From NCBI GenBank assembly GCA_003255065.1, contig QAOA01007460.1, positions 1 to 64,000 of the forward strand: DNA of 64,000 nt. Direction: 5' to 3'. The stretch comes from Cercis canadensis. Its lineage: Eukaryota > Streptophyta > Magnoliopsida > Fabales > Fabaceae. Below, piece by piece: positions 17,885 through 30,391 of the stretch (its first letter is position 1; the number at the start of each line of letters is the position of its first letter). Made by a program: the position numbers and the translations under genes. The notes under the pieces are model-generated. The model made no database searches. It saw only the letters and a program-made list of their open reading frames with translations, and had not been told where the DNA came from.

Positions 17885-18954
17885 GCAGAGCTATTGCAAG
17901 TTATTCAAGCCATCACATATTTAATGTATATTGTGAAATGCTAGGCACAAAAAGTGGCACTTGCTGAGTAGAAATTTTACTAGGAATTAACTGATTGTAG
18001 TACTTAACTTAAGATGATAACATAAATATAGATTAGGAACCCTGACACTAATACATGTTTTGGTTGTTGCTTTTGTGTCACAAGCTTGACATTTTCAAAA
18101 AGCTCTTATTGCCTGATATTGTTGAATCTGAAGAGTCTTGCAGCACACCCTATATTGTTTTATGTCCATTCTTTACAATAGCCAATCTCACATCTTCTGC
18201 ACTAAATGAATGACAATTGTTATGTTGTATTATGTGCAATTAAGATCTTGATTATTTTGTTCTACAAAAGTAAAGAGTTGAGTGATGGAAGAGTGATTAA
18301 TCTAGTACCGCACTTTGGTCATGCATAATCCTAATGTTTTTTGTATTACAGCGGTTGTTTGACATTCATCCCGGTTCATATATCTTATCATGCCTCCATA
18401 AAAGTGTGGAATTAATTTATCCTTTTGTACAGATTTCCCTTTTGTCTTACAAAAAAGGTGGACTTCATTTAAATTTTCCATACTAGGTAGACAAACATTA
18501 ATGGTGATCTTTGGATATGGAGTGGAATAATGGGGGAAGCTCAAATTATCACAAGATGCCACATTCTTATAACAGAAGAATATTGTGGCTTATTTCAATA
18601 TTTTTGTAGAGACCCTGGAACATGATTAAGAAGCTTGTCGTCACTGAGCTGAAGCCGCCAGCACTGTGAAGCCTATCCAAAAAGGCTAGCATCTCCAGCT
18701 CCACCCAATAAGAAGTCTATGCATCAAACCAAAAGGGGGTGCTTCTCCAGCAATCATGACATTATTCGCGAATAATACTTGAAATGTAGGCACCAGTTAG
18801 TATTAAGTCCATTAAAAAACGTTTATGAAATGTACAAGGTAATGCAAGAAAATTTTTATCCTAATCATAAGAACATACATCCATCCATTACAGACAATGG
18901 GTTGTCCTGACAGTTTGGACCAGTTTTTGTCCATTCATTTTAGAGGTTTTGACA
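17885..18954. other. 3' flank of the ABCC gene
   Basis: The 3' UTR presumably lies within the first few hundred bases; no single polyadenylation signal stands out. No second gene is recognised. Confidence 0.5.
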
Positions 18955-19150
18955 GAGGAAAGGAGAGGAAGGCTCTTTGGGAGTGTGCTCTTTTTTGCTG
19001 GGTTATGGTGCTTATGGCTGGCTCATAATGCCAGGATTTTTAACAAACTTTTTAACCTGCACATATTTTATGGGATAGAGTAGTTTTTTAATCTTCTTTT
19101 TGGGTGCATGCCAAAGGTCTTCTTTGTATTTTTCTCCTTCTTCTGAATAA
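18955..19150 (+). pseudogene. LINE ORF2 C-terminal (zf-RVT) remnant
   Basis: Sequence encoding ALWECALF, a W-x-x-x-L segment and, after frame changes, NARIFNKLF resembles the zinc-binding C-terminal domain of plant LINE reverse transcriptases (LW-x5-AVLWxLWxxRNxRIF). Several stops and frameshifts are present. This is a 5'-truncated LINE tail. Confidence 0.5.
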
Positions 19151-19352
19151 ATTCTTCTTTTATCCAAAATAAATTGAAAACACATGCTTAAAAGTGTTTG
19201 AAATTACATATTTGTTTGTCAATCTTCTTTTTGGGTGCATGCCAAAGGTCTTCTTTGTATTTTTCTCCTTCTTCTGAGTAAATTCTTCTTTTATCCAAAA
19301 TAAATTGAAAACACATGCTTAAAAGTGTTTGAAATTACATATTTGTTTGTCA
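19091..19352. repeat. Tandem duplication, 131-bp unit
   Basis: Two near-perfect copies (19091-19221 and 19222-19352) start with ATCTTCTTTTTGGGTGCATG. The duplication includes the end of the LINE remnant. Confidence 0.9.
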
Positions 19353-20183
19353 ATCTTGTGCTGAAACTGAAGAAATCACGCTATGAATTGAATCATTTGA
19401 TAAAATGGCTACTGCATTATATGATTTGAAGTTATGGACCCAATCCAATCCCTAAGGTGTTATCTATGAGCTATTCTGTTGCAGTGTGATGGAGGCTAAT
19501 GATTCTGTAACTTGCAATAATTTCTGTGAGCTAAGTTGGATCACTTTGGATTTATATGGAAGCAGAAGTGGTGCAACTGAGTTTCCTTTGCTATCTTCAA
19601 CCGTCAAAACAAGTTACTAAAGTTATTGGTCTCTTCTAATTACTGCCCTTCGGTAGTTATGTGAGAGATCTTTTGGACACTTCTGAAATTATTACCTGTT
19701 CATGCCCCTGGGAGGATTGCGTTGGGTGGCTAATATGACCCAAATTTTATTACGAAGCCTTTTCTTTAACTGTTTGATATAGAGACTGAGTTTTTTCCGG
19801 TTAATTAGTTGTGGTTTTGATGAGTTGCAAGTGATGACATTGTACATGAATTTGATAGAAGTCTATGTAACAGCTTCCATTTTATCTCTTTCATTGAATG
19901 TTGAGCATTTTGCTTTAATCGATGTTGCTTATACTGAAAGTTATTTGGTGAAATGAGTTAAGTTGTTATGATTTAATTGTGGGTTTGATAAATTGTAAGT
20001 AATATCATTCTGAATTAGTTTGATGTAAGTCTACCTTGTCGCACCTTCCATTTTATCTTTTTCCAATTGAATGTTGAGGCTTTTGTTATGATCCATGTTT
20101 GCTTATATGGAAATTGTTAAGTGAAATGACTTCAGTTGTTATTATTTAATTTTTTATGTTTTCTTTTGCAATGTTTCATTCAG
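19353..20183. other. Noncoding stretch with a diverged tandem repeat
   Basis: Segments at about 19810-19965 and 19976-20150 are diverged copies of one unit (TTGCAAGTGATGACATT / TTGTAAGTAATATCATT, then TTCCATTTTATCTTTTTC). This may be intron sequence of the gene whose exon-like block starts at 20184. Confidence 0.45.
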
Positions 20184-20307
20184 AGGGAATCACGGGATTG
20201 AGTTTGGAGACTTTCAAAGAAAACTGGAGTCCAGATTATCAAAAGACTAACAATGCTGGAATTCCAGACCCTGATGGATCTGTAACCTGGGATTTCAAGT
20301 CAGAAAA
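20184..20307 (+). pseudogene. Exon-like block of an unidentified host gene
   Basis: After an acceptor (TTTCATTCAG) one frame is open for 41 codons: GITGLSLETFKENWSPDYQ, KTNNAGIPDPDGSVTWDF, KSE, then a GTAATT donor at 20308. Composition and splice context look like a real exon, and the sequence is not a retroelement protein that I know. Element A starts about 300 bp downstream. I cannot identify the protein. Its phase does not join directly to the block at 49643, so an exon may be missing or the two may be unrelated. Confidence 0.35.
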
Positions 20308-20611
20308 GTAATTTTTTTTCCTCATTCATTCACACACACATATGCTTGTCCTTTTATTGGAACTGCTTCCATTTCAGCCTTCAGAGGTTGTGCATGCCTT
20401 TGATTTCTTTGGCCTCTGGATTTTGTGGTCTGTCAATGATTTATTTGTGAAGGCCTTCTGCTCTAGACCATTCACCTAAATGTTAATATGGTGGTTCTAG
20501 ACCAAGACAGGAATAGTACTCATGTATTGGACTAAATCTGATGAATTTTTTTTCTGAATAAACTCAAAGCAACGCTCTAGAGTGTATTCTCCTATTTTCA
20601 ACACCTTTACA

Positions 20612-21280
20612 TCTTCTGTGGGCTTTAAATTCGGGGAGAAACATTGTATTGCAACCCCATATCACCCGTAAACAAGTGGCTAAGTTGAGGTGTCTAATTG
20701 GGAATTGAAGAGAATATTAGAGAAAACTGTCAACACTTCAAGAAAGGATTGGGCAATGAAGATTGACGATGCTATGAGCTTATCGAACTGCATTAAAGAC
20801 ACCACTTGACATGTCCCCTTACCAATTAGTATATAGGTAAGCATGTCATTTGCCGGTTAAATTAGAGCATAGAGCATTATGGGCAACCAAGTTCTTAAAT
20901 TTTATATGAAAACAACAGGTGAAAAAAGACTCTATTAGCTTCATGAATTGGAAGAATTTCGGCTTCAAGCTTATGAGAGTGCCCAACTTTACAAGGAGAA
21001 GACAAAGCAATGGCACGATAAGAGGATTGTCCTTAGAAGATTTGAACCGGGCCAACAAGTTTTGCTGTATAACTCTAGGTTAAAATTCTTTCCTGGCAAG
21101 TTGAAATCAAGGTGGTAAGGTCCTTTTATGATCAAGGAAGTCTTCCCGCATGGAGCTATTGTTGTAGCAGAGATGAGTTCGGGAAGAAGTTTCAAAGTAA
21201 ATGGACAAAGACGTAAACATTATTGGGAAGATGGGTTCCAACACCAAATTTCCTCAGTAATTCTTTCGGCACCGGCATAG
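20612..21280 (+). pseudogene. Element A integrase C-terminal remnant
   Basis: With frameshifts and stops it reads [15 protein letters not shown] sequence, [56 protein letters not shown] and FKVNGQR. This matches, segment by segment, the end of the integrase core and the C-terminal domain seen in element B. The catalytic residues upstream are missing. It cannot function. Confidence 0.85.
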
Positions 21281-23330
21281 CATCTAAGAGAGTTCGGCTT
21301 AGGACTATAAACTAAACGCTTCTTGGGAGGCAACCTAAACCCTTTATCTCTTCTCTTTTACTTTTCATTTAGTTGTTATATCCTAGTTAAATGTTACTTG
21401 ATTTGTGTTATGGTTTTATCTAAGTTAAAATTGCAGATGTGGGCATAGAGTTAAGTCTTGGCCATGTTGGCTCTGAGCTCTCCGTTTGTGGCACTGGGCG
21501 CTAGACTAGAGGAAGAAACATAGCTTGATCTCAGGTTCCCTGGCACTGAGTGCTATGATAGTGACTTTGGGCGCTGGTCCCCTGATACCTGGAGCTTGGA
21601 GCTGGCTAGCCAGAGGAAGAAGACATGCTCTCGGGTGCACCAGTGCTGAGTGATGGGCGCCAACCTCATGCGTGCTAGAGGAGAAATGCTAGAGGAAGAC
21701 AGGCCAGCTCGCGGGACCCTCAACACTGAGCACTAGCCCATTTGCATTAAAAAAAATATATTACATTTTTTTTAGTGAAGCTATGTGTTTTGACCTTCTT
21801 CTTTACCCCCAAATCTGAATTTCCCTCTTCCTCCCATTTACGTAGCCCATCCCCATTCCTTCCCATTTTCACTTAAAAAGTACCCTTCCCTTACACACCA
21901 AGCACCACCGCACCTCACCTAATCACCGATTTCTCTACCATTTTCACCATCACGCACCACCTACCGCACTCCCTCACCATTTTTGGCCCCCTTTGTAGAA
22001 GACCCATGCAATCTCACAACCCCAATCCCACTCACTCACACACTTTGGTTTATAGAGCATATTGAGAAAATTTTTCAAAATTTGGACGAATTTGCGATAA
22101 GTCTCTCAACTCTCCTTGATTCTCATGCATTTTGTTAATCTATAGACACAAAATAACCATTTGCATGTTGGTTTGGGGTTGAAAATGGGTGCTTTGGGAT
22201 TTTGGGTGTTGTATACCCAATTTTTGGATTCCTTGCAATTCCATTTATTTTGACTTATCTATGATATGGAAGGTCTTCTTGTGATGATTTGGACTTAGAG
22301 GAGGGTGAACATGCTAGAAGGGAGTTAGTTTTATAGTTATTTCATTTATGCATACAAGGTACTTGATGAAATGCCTAAGTGAGGGTGTGTGCTTGGATTA
22401 TGCATGGTTGCCATTGGTAGTGGGCACAATTTTTGCTTGAGTTTGTTGAAGTTCGCTTTTTGTTTAGCATTTCATTTTTTTTTTTTGTTTNGAAGGGAGT
22501 TAGTTTTATAGTTATTTCATTTATGCATACAAGGTACTTGATGAAATGCCTAAGTGAGGGTGTGTGCTTGGATTATGCGTGGTTGCCATTGGTAGTGGGC
22601 ACAATTTTTGCTTGAGTTTGTTGAAGTTCGCTTTTTGTTTAGCATTTCATTTTTTTTTTTGTTTTAATGCCATGGTAATTAAGTTACTTGAGTTGCTTGT
22701 TGCTTGATGTAGTGATTTGGTAATTAAGGCATTTGGAGCTTGATTATTTTAGTGTTTTTCAATAGCAAACCAAATAGGCATTTGTAGCATAGAGAAGCTA
22801 GCACAGCCTAATTTGAATTTTGATTAGACTTTGCTTGTAGAGGGAACATGCATAAAATGGCTAGTTTTCTCTTCTCATGTCAGTTCTATGCTTATTTGAG
22901 TTGAGTTGAGGACTGAAGAGGTATTTAACTAGGTTGGGAACCCTTTGTATTATGCTAGAGTGGGTAAATAGTTGTACTGGGTCTTGTCATATTTGGGAGC
23001 TATCTTTGGTAATTACCATGCAATGCGTAGCAGCAATCCACATTTTGTTTGTCTTCAATGAAATTGGTGCATGTACTGTTCACTTCCTCTTAATTTTCAA
23101 AGTCATGATAAATAGATAGTTTAGCACCTATTTTTAGTCTCTATACCATGGATTACGCAAGTGTTGATGTGTGCTCAAGTGTTTATTTTCTTAAGTTTGT
23201 GGGTGTGAAGGGTATTGATTTGATATGTGTGTTGGTATTCATGGTTGCTTGGGGTATTTGCTACTTTATGCGAACTTTCTCATGTCATCCACATTTGAGA
23301 CCATTAAATTCCTTTTGTAGGTACCTAACC
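21281..23330 (+). other. Element A post-pol noncoding region
   Basis: GC-rich segment 21440-21740 repeats variants of GGGCGCT / GCACTGAGTGCT; similar motifs recur in the LTR near 47890-47950. AT-rich DNA follows. Segment 22317-22490 is repeated at 22492-22665 across a single N (22491), probably an assembly overlap. Confidence 0.6.
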
Positions 23331-23925
23331 ATGCCTTCCCGAACTTCATCTAAGCGACCTAGATCAAGTGCCCAAGCCAGTTCCTCCGCTTTAGCCACCC
23401 TTCGATTCAAATCTCCCGAGCATGAGCAAAGATTTTATTCATCCATTTCTAGAAGAGACGTTTGGAGGGAAAAAGGATTTCAGTTGACCCCAGGGACGTG
23501 TGAGGCAATTGAGAACTATATTTAGAGTCAAAACTAGGGGAAGCTGTGTCAATCCATGTGCAGTAGCTTCCCAGCTCTAGTGAAAGAATTTTATGTGAAT
23601 GCTTGGGATAATTCAGGCGAAGAACCTACTTGGACTTCTTTTGTTCGAGGTCAAGAAGTTACATTTGGCGAAAAAACTATTGCTACTTTGGTCTTTGATA
23701 CGGGCCAATGCACTTCACATATGACCGCTACATGGATCGAAGCCACCATGAAGATGTTCTACAACAAGTACCTCCATATGTAGAGAAGGTGCCACCTGGA
23801 TTACTGACAGAGCCGGCAAGCCCAATAAGTTGAAGAGGGGGGATCTCAAACCGGTGGCAAAGGCTTGGTACTCTTTCCTTTTATATACCCTCCTTCCCTC
23901 AAGCAACTCTTCGAAAGAAAATTTG
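23331..23925 (+). pseudogene. Element A 3' ORF, first piece (plant transposon-protein type)
   Basis: It starts MPSRTSSKRPRSSAQASSS, followed by FKSPEHEQRFY, WREKGFQLTPG, ALVKEFYVNAW, SFVRGQEVTFGEKTI and KAWYSFLLYTLLPSSNSS. These features fit the putative plant transposon protein ORF that Athila-type elements carry downstream of pol. In-frame stops (first near 23523) and a frame change break it. The solo LTR E interrupts it near 23926; it continues at 27032 and 45917. Its function in the element is unknown. Confidence 0.6.
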
Positions 23926-26900
23926 GAGTCACCACCAATTGTATTAGGAAAATGGGGAACAATTGGAAAATCCTTTTTTTTTTCAATAAAAAAAAAATGG
24001 TCTGCGAACCAGAGAGGGTTTAGGAGTCTGTTTATGCTTGGGGAAAGTGTTAGGCACCCCACAGCAACCGTCTAAAGACGGTTATCCTAAATTAATTGTG
24101 CGAATATAATATGGCAAAAAATGCGTATTTTATTTACCGCATAATAATGAACGATTACAAAAATATCTGACGAAAATAAAAATGAATAATTTAAACGTGC
24201 AATGCATGATTCATCTACCGAGACCTAAATCTTTCCATCCCTTCATGGCATAAAGCGATCGTCCAGGGTGGCGCTACCTTTACTTAGATCAAATAGAGAA
24301 AGGCATCTCATATAGGATTGACTCACCATATCCTCCCATGATAAGTAAAGGGGCATGCAGATACTACGCAGCACAGGTACATTTTTATATGCAGTGCAAA
24401 TGCATGATCTTAAATATTACAAACTTGTCTCAAAATCTAGGTACTGAGAGATCTTAATTTACATAAAAAGATTAAAAAAGACATAAATAAAACAAAGTTC
24501 TTGCTCCAAGCTTGCGGCTAGGTATCTTCTAGTTGAGCCTTCCGATTTGCTCATTCTCATAATTACCATTAGTTGTATCCAAGGATGCTCATGAATACAC
24601 CAAAACACAGGTTAGGCAAGACTTAAAGACTTAGAAGAAATTTATCTAAGTGACCTACACATTTAATCTCCATATGCTTCAAATGGAATAATCCAAAATC
24701 AACTAAAAATGCACAAACAAACCCTAAACAGCCTTTATAATAGGAAAAAAAAAAAGAATTCATCACACATAAGAATGACAACTAAACACATAGGCCAAGT
24801 ACACCAGGAAATGAGGCATAATACACCAGGACAGCCAACAAACATACCCAAAACCACCATCATTATCAAGAGACAAAATCGAGGGAAGTCCAAATGATTC
24901 ACATATTCATCAGTTATCTCAAACAGTTGTGTTCGAGCCAAAATTGAGAGTAAACTAGACATGCAAAATAATCTGAAAATTATACACAATGGAGATACAT
25001 ATCTCCCGGTTCTAATGAGACCAATAATGCTAAAATCTAAGCTATGTAGCTCCAGAAATAAATCAAACATTGAGTACTGCCAAAGAAGAACAACAGGCCT
25101 AACAACTCAGAAAAACTGCCAAATTTCCATGAAAACTGCGAGCAAACTAACCATGCAAAAAATTTGAAAATTTTACACATTGAAGACATGCATCTTACGG
25201 TTCTATTGGGACAAACGATACCAAATACGAGCTCTGTAGCTTCAAAAATAAATCAAACATTGAGTGCTGCCAGAGCTGTTTGACAGACCCGAAAATAGAC
25301 ATATCCAAACAACTTAATGCATTACAAAGTCCAATTCCTTTAGAACAAACCCTCAAACCAAGAAAACACAACTCTAACAACCCTTAGACAAAGGTAGGAT
25401 AGCAACAAAATTAGCTTAAACAAAGCAAATCAAACAGCCATCAAATTCCCGATGATTCAAAGTATATGCAACTAGATCAAAGTGTACAAAAAGATCCAAA
25501 AAGAACAAAAGAAAAGTAAACCAGAACTGAACTTCAAATTAGCAGGCAACAAAGGGATCAAACAGCCAACCATTCAATAATTAAATACCTTCTTCAACTG
25601 TTTCGAGCCCACATGGCTTAAGCTCCTTAGGAAACCCGGACAACCACTTCTCACAAAATTCCCAATCATAAAGCCAAACAAAATCCCCAAATGAAAACAC
25701 TCAAAATTTCCCTAGCTGAGTATATATAAAATAAAACAAAACAAAACTATAGAAAACTATAAAGCAACCAACTCATATATGAATAAAATCTGATATCAAA
25801 ACTTTGTAACCATCAACAAAGATCAATCAAACATGAACATCTAGTAATCCATTCATAACCATTCAGGAGGACTTGTGAAATGATTAAAAAATAGCAAGAT
25901 TACAAAATGACAATTAGCAGTAAACCCAATGGGGATTATATGAAAATGAAGCAAATGGAATTGACCAATACGCAAGGAAAATCAAACATAGGTAAAGAAT
26001 GAACGGAGAAGAAAGAACTAAGCATAATCACAACAAATCATCCATTAGAAAATCCCCAAAAATAGGGAATTCAAATCAACACATATGAGGGTAACAATTA
26101 TTGCAATTACAGCAGAAAATTGATGGAAACTAATGAGCACTGCCCGAACAGATAAAAAAAAAAAAAAAAACTTCAGCATTTGGTACAAAATGAAGAAAGT
26201 TCTTTGGGATTGCAATTTACCTTGATTGTCTTTGAATTTGAAGGAAGAAGATGATTTGGATACCTCTCCATTGTGGTTCTCTGTCACTACTGCTCCGTTT
26301 CCTTTGGTTCTCTGCTCTGCTCAAAAGGTTCTCTTCTTCCTCCTTTGCTAAATATCCTCCTCTGCTGTTCAGTTCTTTCTCCTTCTAAAGAAATTTTCTG
26401 CTCACCCTCTCTTCTTCCCTTTCTCACGTTTCTGGTTCTCTCCCTCTATTCAGTTTATGCTCTCCAATTGCTGAATGCCTTTTTTTCCTCTCTGCTGAAT
26501 AGTTTTTTTCTCTCTACTAAATATTTTTTTCTCTTTTCCTTGCGTATAACTCCCTTCTCTTAGATATTTTTCCTTTGCTTTCCACTTTTGCCCTTCCTTG
26601 TAACTGCTGCCCCTCTCATATTCTCTTTTTTTACTTGCTTTTCTTTACTTAAATCCTTAGTTATTCAATTAAAAGAAAGAAAAATCCAAGGTTGGACCAA
26701 TGAGGAGAGAAGGAAATCCATTCCTTGCTCTCCTATTGGTTCCTTTAGATCCAATGATGCCAAAAGTAAATTTACAAAATATATTTATATGTTTTATCAA
26801 TTATTTACATAATTAAGAAAAATAACAAAAATGGACCAAGTGGGCTTAAATAAAAATGAGCTTAGTGTGACAATGGATTAAGCTTAGGTTTTCTCCAATT

Positions 26901-27031
26901 GCAAAAGCCCAAACAATAAAAGAAACACACTAATTAACATTTTAAATTTTATCTCTATTTTTTCTTGAATATATTTAAACCATAAAAATAAAAAGTAAAA
27001 AAAAAAACCTGGATAAAATACGATGTCTACA
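23926..27031 (-). mobile_element. Solo LTR remnant E (Tat/Ogre-like Gypsy type)
   Basis: On the minus strand it starts TGTAGACATCGTATTTTATC at 27031, a typical LTR start of this clade. It ends near 23930 with the conserved stretch GGTGTTAG/GCACCCC-type block (about 24035-24065) and GGTGGTGACTCC. The LTR F at 52514 shares the latter motifs but continues about 120 bp further. E therefore lacks its last part, and about 36 nt of element A protein sequence is missing at the same joint, so a deletion removed the left junction and no TSD is visible. A diverged internal duplication lies at about 24953-25300. Confidence 0.6.
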
Positions 27032-27348
27032 GACGGTCAACATTGGGCGCTTGATTCAGGACCATATTCACAAGATTGCCAAAGACAATTCCAAAAGGCC
27101 GTTTCCTTACCCAAGCTTGATCACCCACCTATGTCTTCAAGCCAATGTTTTTGCTAAAGGAGAAAAGAAGTATTCAGCCTTACGCCCTCTTGATGATTCT
27201 GATATCGCAAAATTTCATAGGAAATTTGAGGCTATTTCTGGCTCCACTTCACACACTCAGGGTCCAACCTCAAGTGATGCTGGCCCTTCCACATCTATTC
27301 CTCCACCACAAGCTCCCCCGCCTACTAGTGAATCCTCATTAGAGCACC
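27032..27348 (+). pseudogene. Element A 3' ORF, second piece
   Basis: It reads TVNIGRLIQDHIHKIAKDN, PFPYPSLITHLCLQANVFAK, then a Pro/Ser-rich tail (STSIPPPQAPPPTSESS). It resumes the 3' ORF after solo LTR E and is cut again by element B at 27349. The last five bases, GCACC (27344-27348), are the B target site. Confidence 0.65.
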
Positions 27349-28794
27349 TGATTGGTGTTGTCGCTTAACCAATTAAATTAAACCGAATCCCCTAATTAGA
27401 ATGCAATAGAGGGCATAATCCGGGTTTGTCTCACAAGGAATGCAATGTGTAATCAATAATTTCAAGTTAAAAACATGGGATTTTTGAAACAAGATTATAA
27501 TAGTAAATTACAGAATTAAACAAAGATTAATGTAGTTGATTAAAGGCGTAACCTAGCTAGACATCCATCAAAAACCGGTTTGATTCATCCTAGATTAACA
27601 TGAGTGATTAAGTCTTAATGTAGCAATGCTAATTGAGTTTAATCACAACTGAAATCTCTAATTATGATCAATTGTTCCTACTGAGTTATCACTCAGGATT
27701 CGATTATCACATACAATCACTAATCTTGTAATCACAAAGACTAAGCAATTAGTGATTAATCTAAAAACTGAACATCAATTAACATAGCATAGCTTCTTTG
27801 AATTCTAACCACAGATTAAAGATTGATCAATCTAAATTCTATTTCTTACTTCAATATTCATATAAATCACAAAGATCTTCATGAATTCATACAAAGATTA
27901 AAACAATGTAGAAATTCAAAGAAGAAGAAATTGCATTAAGTTTAATCCAATTAAGAACATAATCTTAAGAATAAAACCGAATTTAATCAGGAGTCTAACT
28001 TGGTTACAAGGATTCTACTCCTCCATGGTCATGAAATCCAAGCTCCAATGGAGAAGTGTAGTCATAAATCAAAGAGCTCCAAACTTTTCAAGAGAGAAAA
28101 CAAAAGCTGCCTAGTCTAGAATTGATAACTCGTTTGCCTCCTTTCTCTGCTTATAACTTCCTAACTTTCATGCACACCTAATTTACCCCTAATCTAGTTT
28201 AAACCTATGGACCTCAGCTTCAAATGGGCTCCAGTTTGGGCCTAATTGGGCCTAAATTGAGGAAGTTAAGCCCATTTAAGTCCATCTATGTCCATATAGG
28301 TCTCTGGACTAATCAACCATTTTCTACAGGTAATAAGACCTTCTTAACTTCATAATATGTTGAACCACCCTTCATAACAATTGAAGCTCTTGCATTAGCT
28401 TTCCAATGGGACTGGTTTCAAGTCCATACGACATGTACAACACAAGTTATGGTCCAAACACTGTATGCGGGTCAGGATCCAGCGGCAGCAACTCTACTTT
28501 GACTTCCGGGTTACATTTGACCCACTGAACGTGGCCTTGGAGGTATAAATGAAAGTTGTAGATAATCCTCTTAGCTTTCCTACAAGGTAAGAATCACAAT
28601 TTTTAGACATATAGAACTAAATATATACCCGAAATACAGAATAGTGTCAAAACCCTAATAATGCTGAAAAACACACTGAAGCCCAATTTGAACCTAATTA
28701 ATGAAATATGACCGAAGCCCAATCAAATAAGCCCAAAATAGGATTAAGAGGTTAAAAATGGGGATTAATTAATATATAAAAATAATGTTCATCA
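27349..28794 (-). repeat. Element B 3' LTR
   Basis: 1446 bp; on + it starts TGATTGGTGTTGTCGC and ends AATAATGTTCATCA. The minus-strand PPT abuts it at 28795. Confidence 0.92.
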
Positions 28795-28812
28795 AATCCC
28801 CCCACACTTATC
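28795..28812 (-). promoter_or_regulatory. Element B terminal polypurine tract
   Basis: Minus-strand reading is TAAGTGTGGGGGGATT directly before the 3' LTR. It is preceded by GCCCAGGACGTGCAAAGGA, a block also found before the PPTs of A and C in related form. Confidence 0.8.
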
Positions 28813-30391
28813 CTTTGCACGTCCTGGGCAAACTAGAATTAAAACTAGGAAAAAAGGAAAACAACTAAGACAACTAAGAGATCATTTCTCAACAACAACT
28901 TTCAAGAATGCAAAAGTTAAGTGAGCAAGAAGAACAATCAATAATTTAAAAGAATCAAAACAACCATGAATCTATTTCTTGCACTTTCAATCAATAAGAA
29001 TGGTGAATTCAAATGAAGTGAAGAACTAAGAAAGATAGAACCTCACACAAGATATATTTTCAATCCCTCAAGTGTTTAAGGGGGTTATTGTTTCACTCAA
29101 ATCACATCATGACAATTTGCACTACCATAAGCTTGCTTATTTTTTAATCTCCACTACTTTAAACACATGCATGCACAAATCAGAAGGACTTTATTTAAGG
29201 ATGTAATGGGGCCAAGGACCAAGGGAAAAGAAAGAATGAAATATGGATATGACAAATTAAAACCAAAGAGAGCATGAGTACATTGAGAATGATGAGTCAA
29301 AACCAACACTAAGCACAAAAATACACCCAAAAGCTCTATGCAATTTTCTTTACAGACTTCTTCCTCTTTGGAAGGCAAACCACTACTTTTATTCTCTTTT
29401 TCTTTGCATTTTCTTTTTCTGATTTTTTTTTTTAAACAAAATTTTCTTTCCTTTTTCTTTTGGCTAACATTTCTTTGTCTTTACATTTCATATAGCCACT
29501 TTCCTTCAAATTTCACAAATCCTCCCCCCCACACTTAGAACTTTGTCCGTCCCGGACAAATAGAACTCATCAATTGATCAACCAATGCTTTCATACTCCC
29601 TAAGGTAGATAGAAACATGGTTTTACAAAACTTACAATGAGCTAAATGAAAGAATGGAAAAAAATAGGCTCAAGGGAGAAATCAAGGGAAATGATGTTAG
29701 GAAGGCTATTTGGCTATTTAGCTAGAAAGAATAAAAGATGGCCTTCATCACATTTATGCATGCAAATGACAATGTAGTTTCAAAAAGAAGCAAAGCAAGT
29801 TCTAGAGCAACAAACGTCATGAGCACAATGCACACAAAAATGGAATATAGAATGACAATAGGTTCAAAAACTCACTAGGTATGCTTCATCAAACTTAATC
29901 CATCACATCAAATTCCATCACCAAATTAGCTAACTAAAAGATGTAAGAATTTATTCAACCATGCTAGAAACTTCAAAATGACAATTGCTTCAAGCTCACA
30001 AATTCTACAATTCTCAAAGTGCTATGGAAAATGCAAAAAGGAAAGGTGGAAAGATGAGTAGAATGAGAGTAAAGCAAAATAGCAAAACAGAATAGAAAAC
30101 AACTAGAAAAAAGGTGGGATAGCGAATCAAGAAAGGATATCGAACCAGAATTCTGCACAGAAGCTCAAGAAGAAGCATGAGCAGAATCTGGAACATGCTG
30201 AACCACACCAAAACAGCAAATAGAAAAGGAAAGAATAACAGAAAACACAAAACAGACGCGTAAAACAGAATTAAAAACATCAACAGAACAAAACTAAAGA
30301 ACAAGAACAGAAAATTAACATAATTCGAAACATAATTCGAAAGAACAACAAAAACAGAAACATAATCCGAAAGAACTCCCCTGAAGCTCAA
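28813..30391 (-). other. Element B post-pol noncoding region
   Basis: About 1.6 kb without conserved protein. It carries a second PPT-like motif (29521-29538; minus-strand CTAAGTGTGGGGGG). Several blocks match element C's post-pol region in reverse orientation, for example around 29050-29075, 29760-29815 and 29130-29200. Confidence 0.7.

Noticed and set aside
30014..30391. 125-codon minus-strand frame after integrase
   Set aside because: Low-complexity Phe/Leu-rich reading of the post-pol noncoding region, with no similarity to an envelope-like protein.
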